A stretch of 64,000 nt of DNA, taken from NCBI GenBank assembly GCA_017433725.1, contig JAFRGQ010000098.1, positions 186,001 through 250,000 of the forward strand. The letters run 5' to 3'. The notes beneath the pieces were generated by a model. That model ran no database searches. It worked only from the letters and a program-made list of their open reading frames with translations, and was not told where the DNA came from. Made by a program: the position numbers and the translations under genes. Shown one piece after another: positions 51,056-59,070 of this stretch. The stretch is from Lachnospiraceae bacterium. GTDB taxonomy: Bacteria; Bacillota; Clostridia; Lachnospirales; Lachnospiraceae. Each line of letters opens with the position of its first letter. Within the stretch, counting starts at the first letter, position 1.

Positions 51056-51676
51056 TCAGTCCTGAGAGACATTCTCATGATCGACAGCCTGATATTTTAT
51101 ACAATGAATTCCGTTATAGAAATTGTAGGCTTCTTCCGTCATGCTGTCAATCTTTGCCTTCTTAGATTTCAGAAAATTTAATGTATCTCTAAGAATTATG
51201 TAACAGCATTCATCCAGATCCAGGAATGCCATCCTTCTGACTTCCGGCAGGTTGGGTGCTTTATCTCTTCTGGGTTCGATATAATCCGCAATAAAGATGA
51301 TCTGATCCAGCGGGCTCATATTCGGCTTTCCTGTTGTATGATTTCGGATAGCTTCAAGCACGTCCTCGTCGTGCACGTCATATTTTGCCTCCGCTATATA
51401 CGCGCCGAGTTTTGAATGAAGCAGATACGGACTTTGCATTTCGATTTCGGTCATGGGAATATTGTGCTTTTTGCACAGCTTGATTTTTTTGTCATCCGGA
51501 ATGTTCTTCGCACTGTCGTGAAGAAGACCTGCGAGTTCGGCTTTATAAAGATCAACGCCGTGTGCCATGGCCATAGCTACAGCTGTGTATCGAACGCCCT
51601 GCGTGTGATAGAATCTGCTTTCATCCAAATACTTCTTAAGTCTCTTATTGTATTTTTCAAGGTCTGCCCTGACCAT
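51056..51676 (-). CDS. yqeK: YqeK: HD-domain diadenosine tetraphosphatase
   Basis: Symmetrical Ap4A hydrolase of Gram-positives. HD motif in LAGLLHDSAKN, with further metal ligands in HSKLGAYIA and EAIRNHTTG, and DYIEPRRD near the C-terminal third. Start ATG at 51676 with AGGAGG 5 nt upstream (206 aa); an earlier in-frame start lies inside nadD. Overlaps the nadD 3' end by 20 nt, indicating translational coupling. Confidence 0.93.
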   Translation of the reverse strand: MVRADLEKYNKRLKKYLDESRFYHTQGVRYTAVAMAMAHGVDLYKAELAGLLHDSAKNIPDDKKIKLCKKHNIPMTEIEMQSPYLLHSKLGAYIAEAKYDVHDEDVLEAIRNHTTGKPNMSPLDQIIFIADYIEPRRDKAPNLPEVRRMAFLDLDECCYIILRDTLNFLKSKKAKIDSMTEEAYNFYNGIHCIKYQAVDHENVSQD

Positions 51677-52289
51677 CTTTTCCTCCTGAATAAACTCCAT
51701 AGATGTTCATATAATTGATGACAGTGTCCGGCACGTAATACTTGACGGTGTGGCCTTGTGCGACCCAGCTGCGGATCTGATGAGATGAACAGTCAATGTT
51801 CTCCGTGTCGAGTTTTACAACGTCTGCTTGATATTTCGTACGAACATGCATTATGGCTGCATCCAGCTGACTGTTGCTTGTATGATTGCGCGTCGCAACG
51901 ACCAGAGTACAGGCATTGCAGATTCTCTGCGGATTCATCCACTTATCAAAATCGAAAAGGGAATCCGCCCCGATAATAAAATAATAGCGGGTATCCGGAT
52001 GCTCCGCATTCAGGCGTTCAAGTGTTCTGAACGTATAGGAATAACCTTCTTCGTTCATCTCGATGTCGGATATTTCAAAATGCGTATTTGTTGCTATTGC
52101 CAACTTGACCATATCCATGCGCTGCATGTCGGATGCCCTGCCCTCACGATTCAATTTGTGGGGAGGATTTCCGGAAGGCATGAACACGACTTTGTCCAGA
52201 CCGAGCTGAAGATATGCATTTTCTCCGAGAATCAGATGCCCGATATGTATCGGGTCAAAAGTACCGCCCATGATTCCTACTTTTCTCAT
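51657..52289 (-). CDS. nadD: nicotinate-nucleotide adenylyltransferase
   Basis: Makes deamido-NAD from nicotinate mononucleotide and ATP. Nucleotidyltransferase motif GGTFDPIHIGHLIL at the N-terminus and the SSHQIRSWV (ISSTxxR-type) motif at about 175. 210 aa. AAGGA 8 nt before the ATG. Part of the obg-yhbY-nadD-yqeK-rsfS run; the gap to yhbY is only 3 nt. Confidence 0.94.
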   Translation of the reverse strand: MRKVGIMGGTFDPIHIGHLILGENAYLQLGLDKVVFMPSGNPPHKLNREGRASDMQRMDMVKLAIATNTHFEISDIEMNEEGYSYTFRTLERLNAEHPDTRYYFIIGADSLFDFDKWMNPQRICNACTLVVATRNHTSNSQLDAAIMHVRTKYQADVVKLDTENIDCSSHQIRSWVAQGHTVKYYVPDTVINYMNIYGVYSGGKDGQGRP

Positions 52290-52292
52290 CTT

Positions 52293-52607
52293 TTATTCCT
52301 TCTTTGCTGCGCGTGGAAGTTCAATCTTACGGTTCTTATCTTTTCCGGGTCTGTAAAGAACGATTTTTCTCCCAATGACCTGTACGACCTGTGCATGTGT
52401 CCGCTCCGCAACGATATCTGCTATCTCCTTCGGATCGTCGTCGCAGTTCTTTTGTACACCGATCTTGATGAGTTCTCTGGCAGCCAGAGCCTCCTCGACG
52501 TTTTTTGTATTTTCGGGCGTAAGGGAAGACTTGCCCAGATAGATTATTGGATCCTGCGACATGGCAAGGCTTTTCAGATATGCTCTCTGCTTACTCGTCA
52601 GATTCAT
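52293..52607 (-). CDS. yhbY: YhbY-family RNA-binding protein
   Basis: Small CRM-domain protein associated with pre-50S ribosomes. 104 aa with LTSKQRAYLKSLA at the start and a GKSSLTPEN loop in place of the usual GKxGLT. ATG at 52607 with GGAGG upstream; it overlaps the obg stop by 17 nt. An upstream in-frame start would add 15 residues inside obg and is unlikely. Confidence 0.92.
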   Translation of the reverse strand: MNLTSKQRAYLKSLAMSQDPIIYLGKSSLTPENTKNVEEALAARELIKIGVQKNCDDDPKEIADIVAERTHAQVVQVIGRKIVLYRPGKDKNRKIELPRAAKKE

Positions 52608-53922
52608 TTTCCGCCTCCGTATTCTCTGTATAATAGTTGAATTCATGGCCATACATTCGGACGGTGTCGCCCTCGCCTATGCCGTAGCGCTCAAGATTCT
52701 GATTGATACCGGTCTTGCGCATCCAATTCTGGAAGTATGTAAAGCCTTTCTCGGATTCGAGATTCGTATAGCTGAGCATCTTGTCAATCTTCGGACCCTC
52801 GACGATATAGACACTACGTCCTTTCTGGTCTGTTGTGACCGCGATTGTGTATGGCAGGTCATCCGTTACAATCATATCCTCCGGGAAGAACTCCTGCTCA
52901 TAGAACTCGATTTCCGGCGCGACAGTGTCGAGAAGTTTCTGCACGGCGTAGAGCAGTTCTTTCACGCCCTGACCTGTGACAGCTGAAATCGGATAGACTT
53001 TGTATCCGTCTTTTTCAAATGCATCTCTCACTCTCTCGACCGGATCCTCTTCCATGCCGTATATGACGTCAATCTTGTTGGCTGCAATGACAATTGGTTT
53101 TTTCATGATAGCCGGATTGTATTGCATAAGTTCTTTGTGGATTGCACGAATATCCTCGACCGGATCTCTTCCGTCAAAGGAAGCGCAGTCAACGATGTGG
53201 ATAATGACACGCGTTCTCTCAATATGTCTCAGGAATTCATGTCCCAGTCCTACGCCCTCCGCAGCACCTTCGATGAGACCCGGCATATCTGCGACGACGA
53301 AACCTCTTCCGTCACCGAAATCAACAACCCCGAGATTGGGTTGAATCGTTGTGAACGGATAGGAGGCGATCTTCGGTTTGGCGTTCGTCACGCGGGACAG
53401 GAAGGTCGATTTTCCTGCATTCGGAAAACCTACAAGGCCAACATCCGCGACCAGTTTCAGTTCCATGATAATATCCAGATCCAGGGCAGCCTTTCCGGGT
53501 TCCGCATATTGCGGTGCCTGATTGGTAGCCGTGGCAAAGTTCATATTTCCCCTGCCGCCGCGTCCGCCTCTGAGGATGGTCTTCCGCATGTTTTCGCCTG
53601 ACATATCGGCGATGATCTCACCTGAGTGCTCCTCACGAAGAATGGTTCCCTCAGGAACTTTCAGGACAAGATCGGCGCCGTTGGCTCCATGGCAGCGTTT
53701 GTTACCGCCCTCTTCACCGTTGCCGGCTTTGAACATATATTTGTGCTTGTATGTAAAAAGAGTATTCATACTCTTGTCGACTTCGAAAATAATATCTCCG
53801 CCTTTTCCGCCGTCGCCGCCATCCGGTCCGCCTGCCGGGACGTATTTCTCACGACGGAAACTGACGTGTCCGTCACCGCCCTTTCCGGAGCGGATATGAA
53901 TTCTTGCACGATCTGCAAACAT
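52591..53922 (-). CDS. obg: GTPase Obg
   Basis: Essential ribosome-associated GTPase of 50S maturation. N-terminal glycine-rich Obg fold (~1-158, e.g. GGDGGKGGD), G domain with G1 GFPNAGKSTF, G3 DMPGLIEGA and G4 NKID, and a C-terminal OCT domain (~345-425). 443 aa is normal. AAAGGA before the ATG. Separated from the rpmA operon by a terminator, so it has its own promoter, not identified. Confidence 0.96.
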   Translation of the reverse strand: MFADRARIHIRSGKGGDGHVSFRREKYVPAGGPDGGDGGKGGDIIFEVDKSMNTLFTYKHKYMFKAGNGEEGGNKRCHGANGADLVLKVPEGTILREEHSGEIIADMSGENMRKTILRGGRGGRGNMNFATATNQAPQYAEPGKAALDLDIIMELKLVADVGLVGFPNAGKSTFLSRVTNAKPKIASYPFTTIQPNLGVVDFGDGRGFVVADMPGLIEGAAEGVGLGHEFLRHIERTRVIIHIVDCASFDGRDPVEDIRAIHKELMQYNPAIMKKPIVIAANKIDVIYGMEEDPVERVRDAFEKDGYKVYPISAVTGQGVKELLYAVQKLLDTVAPEIEFYEQEFFPEDMIVTDDLPYTIAVTTDQKGRSVYIVEGPKIDKMLSYTNLESEKGFTYFQNWMRKTGINQNLERYGIGEGDTVRMYGHEFNYYTENTEAENESDE

Positions 53923-54009
53923 GTATTTTTCCTTTCAATACAAATCCCGGCTTAAAAATTCGGCGCGGGGCATATAGATCAGCATCGGCTGACACAGTAA
54001 AAATGTTTT

Positions 54010-54043
54010 AAAAAAGGCTTCAAATCCTTTCGGATTCGAAGCC
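54010..54043 (-). terminator. terminator of the rplU-prp-rpmA operon
   Basis: On the minus strand a 12-bp stem (54032-54043 with 54016-54027; one G-U pair) closes a GAAA tetraloop and is followed by T6. Confidence 0.9.
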
Positions 54044-54052
54044 CTAGACTTT

Positions 54053-54349
54053 TTATTCTTCCACTGCCTCAGCAACGAGCTCGATTGAGCACTGCTTGCG
54101 GTTCTTGCCGAGTCTTGTGAAACGGACAATGCCGTCAGCTTTAGCGTACAGAGTGTCATCTCCGCCACGGCCGACATTTGCACCCGGATGAATATGAGTG
54201 CCGCGCTGTCTGTAAAGAATATTTCCGGCCTTAACGAACTGGCCGTCCGCTCTCTTCGCGCCTAATCTTTTGGCTTCGGAATCGCGTCCGTTCTTTGTGG
54301 AACCGACACCTTTCTTATGAGCGAAGAGCTGAAGATTCATGTTCAGCAT
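54053..54349 (-). CDS. rpmA: 50S ribosomal protein L27, Prp-cleaved form
   Basis: L27 of the peptidyl-transferase region. The product begins MLNMNLQLF followed by [15 protein letters not shown]: the N-terminal extension is the Firmicutes pre-sequence cut after Phe9 by Prp before the functional AHKKG terminus is exposed. 98 aa. GGAGG 7 nt before the ATG at 54349. The protease gene is directly upstream, 2 nt away. Confidence 0.96.
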   Translation of the reverse strand: MLNMNLQLFAHKKGVGSTKNGRDSEAKRLGAKRADGQFVKAGNILYRQRGTHIHPGANVGRGGDDTLYAKADGIVRFTRLGKNRKQCSIELVAEAVEE

Positions 54350-54351
54350 GT

Positions 54352-54672
54352 CTACACCTCCGAGAAAACTACCTTTACATAAGGTTTATCGTAATTAGCT
54401 TCAATCTGTTGGAGACCGAGAATCATGGAACGCATGAGCAGTCGTCCGCTCTCAGATAACCCATCCGGGAATCTGCAGGACAGAAATCCGTCCTTCTCGC
54501 AATCCTCTATTCTGTCTCCGGTCAGGGTCTCGATCGAATTTGCAGTGTTCACAGTGAGTACTGAAACTGCGGCGCAGATGATATCATAGCCGCTTTCTGC
54601 CTGTCCGGCGTGACCGGATACCTGAAACCCTTCGAAATCATCGGATCTTTTAAAGATCTTGACTGTAATCAT
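54352..54672 (-). CDS. prp: ribosomal-processing cysteine protease Prp
   Basis: Removes the L27 leader encoded next door. Catalytic His21 (VSGHAG) and Cys33 (DIICAAVS) are both present. 106 aa, usual size. Sits between rplU and rpmA as in other Firmicutes, with a 2-nt gap on either side, so the three are translated together. Confidence 0.95.
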   Translation of the reverse strand: MITVKIFKRSDDFEGFQVSGHAGQAESGYDIICAAVSVLTVNTANSIETLTGDRIEDCEKDGFLSCRFPDGLSESGRLLMRSMILGLQQIEANYDKPYVKVVFSEV

Positions 54673-54674
54673 AC

Positions 54675-54980
54675 TTAAGCGTTGATCTTTTCGATCTTAA
54701 CAGCTGAGTAAGCCTGTCTGTGACCGTTCTTCTTGTGATAACCTGACTTCGGTTTGTAATGATATACGATGACTTTCTTTGCACGGCCGTTGGAAATAAC
54801 CTTGCCTGTTACAGTAGCACCCTTAACATCTTCACCGACTTTAAGGCTCTCGTCCTTAACTGCGAGAACATCGTCGAATGTCACTTCGCCGTTAACGTCG
54901 ATACCGAGTTTCTCAACACGGATCACATCACCTTCGGAAACTTTATACTGCTTTCCGCCAGTTGCGATAATTGCATACAT
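54675..54980 (-). CDS. rplU: 50S ribosomal protein L21
   Basis: Binds 23S rRNA near L20. 101 aa starting [14 protein letters not shown], with the C-terminal [14 protein letters not shown] block. The ATG at 54980 has AAGGAGG 8 nt upstream; an earlier in-frame start lies upstream of the SD. Preceded by a ~90-nt leader and a strong promoter. Confidence 0.96.
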   Translation of the reverse strand: MYAIIATGGKQYKVSEGDVIRVEKLGIDVNGEVTFDDVLAVKDESLKVGEDVKGATVTGKVISNGRAKKVIVYHYKPKSGYHKKNGHRQAYSAVKIEKINA

Positions 54981-55066
54981 GAAGCACACCTCCTTCATCT
55001 AAAACTCGCCAGATGCGGCGTCAAAGCTTTATGGCTCCGAACTTACAGCCCCTCTGTGCGGCATAC
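54981..55066 (-). promoter_or_regulatory. rplU 5' leader, possible L21 autoregulatory element
   Basis: About 86 nt between predicted transcription start and the L21 ATG. It holds a CGCC-GCATCT-GGCG hairpin and GC-rich segments that could pair. L21 leaders are known in Firmicutes; the match here is by position only. Confidence 0.35.
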
Positions 55067-55072
55067 TCGAAT

Positions 55073-55101
55073 ATATTAGCATGGAAGGTTTTATTTGTAA
55101 A
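55073..55101 (-). promoter_or_regulatory. promoter for rplU-prp-rpmA
   Basis: On the minus strand TTTACA (55096-55101), 17-bp spacer, TAATAT (55073-55078) with extended TGC. Confidence 0.7.
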
Positions 55102-55132
55102 CCATTATTTTTTGTTTTTTACCCCTTAATTT

Positions 55133-56206
55133 TCATAGTACCGATTCACGCCAGATCCTAAGGGTGTGAGAGACTCCTGTCCTCACATCATACCTGCCCT
55201 TCCAGCCGAGGGACTCGGTCTTAACGGATGAAAGCACCTGTTTTGCAATAGGCGTTCTGTTGGCAAGATCGGCTGCTGTAGGATCCGCGAAGACTACTTT
55301 TGTTCCCGATACCTCCGCCACAGCTCTGGCAAATCCTTCTATAGTCGCTCTCGCCTCAGGTACGGCACTGTTGTAAGCGCTCCCCTTTTTGCCTTTTAAG
55401 AGCACGGTGAGTGCCGCAGATGCGCAGTCGGCCACATATGTATAGGAACGTTCCTGGGTTCCCGCACTCTTCATCACGATATCATTTCCGTCAAAGCCGT
55501 TCTTCAGGAACTGAACGTTTGCACGGCTGTCGGTCGGTGTGACGCACGGGCCGTAGGTGTGACTAGGTCTCACAATGACCGTCTCCATCCCATATTGCGC
55601 TGTAAAGGACGCGCACAGTGTTTCCGCAGCCCTCTTTGAATTCGGATAGGACGACCTCGGAGATGTGGGATCTACATATCCTCCGTACGTCTCCTCAAAG
55701 CTTTCCAGCGAAAGGTCACCCTGACCGTAGACCTCACCTGTGGAAATATACAGAAATCGTTTGCAGCCGTGGTCCAGACCGTATTTCAGGAGATTCCAGG
55801 TGCCCAGGATATTGCCGGTGATCGTACCGCATGGATCACCGTTGAAAGCAGCCGGATGTGCGTTGCCCGCGGCATGAATTATGTAATCAACGGGAAAATC
55901 CCATTCGGGTGCTTCGCCGAGGTCAAAATATACATAATCAGGTGGTGTTGTCGGGCATTTTTCAAAATGTGCCTTCATTCGTTTTATGTTTCGTCCGGCG
56001 AGGATGATTTTCATATCTGCGGCATTTAACTCATTATATAATAGCAGCGTATCGGCGAGCCAGGAGCCGATTGTTCCTGTACATCCGGTGATCAAAATGC
56101 TGCTGCCGCACAGGGATTTTATATCCGCGGCATCCTGAGAAGTCGAAACTAAATCCTCTATATATGTTTTACTTAGGTAAAGATCTATATGATTTATCTG
56201 TTTCAT
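55133..56206 (-). CDS. extended SDR: NAD-dependent epimerase/dehydratase
   Basis: Nucleotide-sugar-type short-chain dehydrogenase. NAD motif GCTGTIGSWLAD (41-52), catalytic Ser/Thr in YISTGEVYG, and a YPNSKRAAE Tyr-x3-Lys motif near 187-191. 357 aa with an unusual ~35-residue N-terminal extension. It starts 3 nt after the cytidylyltransferase, so the pair probably makes a CDP-linked surface sugar or polyol, or modifies one. Exact substrate unknown. No terminator is seen before the rplU promoter downstream. Confidence 0.85.
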   Translation of the reverse strand: MKQINHIDLYLSKTYIEDLVSTSQDAADIKSLCGSSILITGCTGTIGSWLADTLLLYNELNAADMKIILAGRNIKRMKAHFEKCPTTPPDYVYFDLGEAPEWDFPVDYIIHAAGNAHPAAFNGDPCGTITGNILGTWNLLKYGLDHGCKRFLYISTGEVYGQGDLSLESFEETYGGYVDPTSPRSSYPNSKRAAETLCASFTAQYGMETVIVRPSHTYGPCVTPTDSRANVQFLKNGFDGNDIVMKSAGTQERSYTYVADCASAALTVLLKGKKGSAYNSAVPEARATIEGFARAVAEVSGTKVVFADPTAADLANRTPIAKQVLSSVKTESLGWKGRYDVRTGVSHTLRIWRESVL

Positions 56207-56209
56207 GAT

Positions 56210-56926
56210 TTACTCTTTAAGCCAGTCTGCCCGCCTTGCAAGGAGCAGCGCTTTGAAAATATCGATATCATCGATTGTAGTCAGCTTAATGTTCTTTTCA
56301 CTTCCGGCAGAAAAATGGACCTGTTCGCCCATCTCTATCATAAGCGTGCAGGAAGCCACGGAATTGGTGATCCCGGCTTCGAGAGCCCGTCTGTGAAGGT
56401 CGCAGATCTTGCCGATCGGAAATCCCTGCGGCGTCTGTGTTCTCTTCAGATTGTCGCGCGGATAGCTGCCGGTAGACACAAAACCATCCTCCGTCTGCAT
56501 CATGGCCTCAGCGCACGGAATCGTGGCAATACCGCTGCCGTATTTCTTCGCCTTGATGATGCAGTCGGAAATGATTTCGGCGGAGACCATCGGTCTGATG
56601 GCATCGTGGACAAGGACAATGTCATCCGGTGCAAAATGCTTTTCGAGCTCGAACACACCGTTGCGTATGGAGCCCTGGCCGTTCGATCCGCCCGGAATGA
56701 CATATTTAAGTTTTGATATATTGAACTGTCTGGCGTAAGCCCAGAGTACCTGATCCCAGCCCTCAATACACACGACCGCAATGGCGTCGATTTCCGCGTG
56801 GCGCTGGAAGGCTTCGAGTGTATAGACAATGACAGGTCTCTCATTGACTGTAAGGAACTGTTTCGGGATGTCCTGATGCATTCTGGCGCCTGAACCGCCG
56901 GCAATAATAAGTGCTACGTTTGCCAT
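56210..56926 (-). CDS. IspD/TarI-family cytidylyltransferase
   Basis: CTP-dependent cytidylyltransferase of the IspD superfamily. Motifs: IAGGSGARMHQDIPKQFL at the N-terminus, GGSNGQGSIRNG, VHDAIRP (about 106-112), and KRTQTPQGF. 238 aa. It could be IspD of the MEP pathway or a ribitol-5-phosphate cytidylyltransferase (TarI/Bcs1 type). Coupling to an SDR and insertion between rng and rplU favour surface-polymer synthesis. IspD also fits, since a MEP gene need not be clustered. AGGAGG before the ATG. Confidence 0.8.
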   Translation of the reverse strand: MANVALIIAGGSGARMHQDIPKQFLTVNERPVIVYTLEAFQRHAEIDAIAVVCIEGWDQVLWAYARQFNISKLKYVIPGGSNGQGSIRNGVFELEKHFAPDDIVLVHDAIRPMVSAEIISDCIIKAKKYGSGIATIPCAEAMMQTEDGFVSTGSYPRDNLKRTQTPQGFPIGKICDLHRRALEAGITNSVASCTLMIEMGEQVHFSAGSEKNIKLTTIDDIDIFKALLLARRADWLKE

Positions 56927-56944
56927 TGTGTTTCCTCCTAATTT

Positions 56945-58183
56945 TCACTTCCCGGAAAGGATCTCATCGAGCGGTTTCCCCTTCTTTTCACGGACCATTT
57001 CCAGTATTCCGAGTTTCGTAAGATCGATCACTTCCGTCTTCCTGTGTTCTTTCCGCGCCCGTTTCTTCATCACATTCACAAGCTCCTCACGGTGATCTTC
57101 GCTCTCAAGGTTTATAAAATCTATGAGTATCATCCCGGAAAGCTCCCGCAGCCGCAGCTGCCTGAGGATCTCCTCGCCTGCCTCCAGGTTGATTTTTCTG
57201 TATGTTTCCTCCGGGATTTTGCCCCTAGTGCAGCGCCCTGTGTTGATGTCAATGATGACAAATGCCTCTGTCCTCTCAATCACCAGATAAGCCCCGCTCT
57301 TAAGCCACACGATCTTCTGCGAGAGCCTGTCCAGATCATGCTCCAGATTAAAAAGCTGTGCAAGCGTAAGAGTGCCGGGGCGAATGAGGCAAGGATTCAA
57401 GTCATCCGTTCCTACAGGTTCAATCCCGTCCGATTTATCAGTGATGTGATCTTCCATGTAAGTATGAAGCGCATCGGCGATCTTCGGCACATCGGAGAAG
57501 GCACGGTCCGGCGCGACATACAGATCACGTATCATCGTGATATAGAACGGTTCCGGTGTGTAGAGACATTCCCCCGGTTTAGCAGCGGATGCCCGTTTAA
57601 GCAGATCACGAAGAGACTCTGACAGCTCATTCAGCTCATCAAGGATATCCTTTTTCTCTGCCTGCAAAGCATTTGTTCTCAGCAGAATATGCATGCCCGG
57701 ATAATCATGAGGGTTCACCCACTTCTTGAGCAGGGCTTTCTCCTCGTCATCCAGCTTCTTTGAAAAAGACAGGGATGTCTTTCCGGGGGATACGACGCTG
57801 TATTTTCCCGCGAGCTCGATGGATGTGGAACACACGGCCTCCTTTACACCCGCCGCATCTTTTGTGATGCGGACAAGCATGTGGCCTTGTGTGTTCTCAT
57901 GGAGCAGCTGTGTACCGCTCTCCGTGTCACCTGATGCGGGGGCAGCATGCGCAATCCTTTTGTAATTCGGCAGGAAACACTTGAAATCCTTTGATATCCG
58001 GATAAAGGCTCCGCCGATATTCTTCGCGACTGATTCGATATAGCCGATGTAAATTTTTCCGACCTGAGATTCCTCGCGTGAAGGCATGACCGCAAGTTCT
58101 GTCAACTGTCTGTCCTCATAGAAGGCAGCAGCCAGAAACTTTCCGCCGTCCCGCTCGATTCCTGTGACAATAAAATCGTTCAT
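56945..58183 (-). CDS. rng: ribonuclease E/G family protein
   Basis: Endoribonuclease of RNA processing and decay. N-terminal S1-like domain (~35-110) with VGKIYIGYIESVAKNIGGAFI, then the RNase H-like core with catalytic Asp positions in VIIDINTGRC and MILIDFINLES. 412 aa, shorter than E. coli RNase G, and no CPxCxGxG zinc-link is seen at the C-terminus, as in other compact Clostridia forms. The next upstream genes are the TIGR03936/TIGR03960 pair, its usual partners. Confidence 0.9.
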   Translation of the reverse strand: MNDFIVTGIERDGGKFLAAAFYEDRQLTELAVMPSREESQVGKIYIGYIESVAKNIGGAFIRISKDFKCFLPNYKRIAHAAPASGDTESGTQLLHENTQGHMLVRITKDAAGVKEAVCSTSIELAGKYSVVSPGKTSLSFSKKLDDEEKALLKKWVNPHDYPGMHILLRTNALQAEKKDILDELNELSESLRDLLKRASAAKPGECLYTPEPFYITMIRDLYVAPDRAFSDVPKIADALHTYMEDHITDKSDGIEPVGTDDLNPCLIRPGTLTLAQLFNLEHDLDRLSQKIVWLKSGAYLVIERTEAFVIIDINTGRCTRGKIPEETYRKINLEAGEEILRQLRLRELSGMILIDFINLESEDHREELVNVMKKRARKEHRKTEVIDLTKLGILEMVREKKGKPLDEILSGK

Positions 58184-58185
58184 TT

Positions 58186-59070
58186 TCAGAATAAAAGTCC
58201 CTCGTCAAGCAGGGTCTTTCCTCCCTCCATATACATCTCTCTCCTCAAAATGAGGAATGAGAACGGATCATAGGGCAGATTTGCATGTGTGCACATAGCC
58301 TCAATGACCGTCTCCGGTTTGAGGTTGGCCGCGCTCCCCGCGCTGAGCTTCATATCAATTACGACCGGATACCCTTCTGCCCTGATGCGTTCCGATGTCT
58401 GTGCAGCCAGGTACTCCTGCTCGTAAGATGGGTGCTCTTTCGGAATACGGCACATATCATCCACATGATGGATGAAGAGGGAATGTTCCCCGGTCATGAC
58501 TTCCGCTTCGAAGATAAGAGGCCTGATATCGACGTCGCTTTCCGTTTTTTTGGTCACTTTATGTACTATGATCTCCTGTTCTCTGAGAAAAGAAGCCAGA
58601 AGGTCGGAAACGGAACGGTCTGCAAACGTCCCTTCCTGCAGGAATACCGAATAATCCGCAGCCCTTACCTGAGCCATCGCTTTATTATTGTTTTCTTCCA
58701 CGCGTTTTACGCCGAGGAATCGAACGCCCTGGGGAGTCTGAGCATTAAGCTGTTCGAGGACCCAGGTGTATGGCGGAGCATCCGGCAGATCATCATTTTC
58801 AAGACCGATGCTGTTCAATCTTGCAAGATCCACCTTACTCATTTCAAACGGGTCGCGATAAGCAAGTTCCAGATCGAAGTATTCTCCCGTGCTCTCAAGT
58901 CCGACTCCCAGAGGAGATGCAAATGAAAGTATGTGGTGCGGACTGAAGCCCTTCGTGTAAGCGGCCTCGATGTCAGTCCGCCTGATGATCTTCTGCACGG
59001 CACGCATAAAGTCGAGGTGACCGACGTACCGGAGAGGACCTGTTTTAGCAAATTTAATTCTGACCTTCAA
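58186..59070 (-). CDS. TIGR03936-family radical-SAM-associated protein (DUF2344)
   Basis: Uncharacterised protein always encoded with the TIGR03960 radical SAM enzyme. The conserved start KVRIKFAKTGPLRYVGHLDF is visible, followed by YTKGFSPHHILSFASPLGVGL. Start is best placed at a TTG (59070) 10 nt after GGAGG, giving 294 aa; an ATG 30 nt upstream is possible. It overlaps the TIGR03960 stop by 17 nt. The family has been proposed to act with its partner in an RNA-related modification, not proven. Confidence 0.87.
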   Translation of the reverse strand: MKVRIKFAKTGPLRYVGHLDFMRAVQKIIRRTDIEAAYTKGFSPHHILSFASPLGVGLESTGEYFDLELAYRDPFEMSKVDLARLNSIGLENDDLPDAPPYTWVLEQLNAQTPQGVRFLGVKRVEENNNKAMAQVRAADYSVFLQEGTFADRSVSDLLASFLREQEIIVHKVTKKTESDVDIRPLIFEAEVMTGEHSLFIHHVDDMCRIPKEHPSYEQEYLAAQTSERIRAEGYPVVIDMKLSAGSAANLKPETVIEAMCTHANLPYDPFSFLILRREMYMEGGKTLLDEGLLF

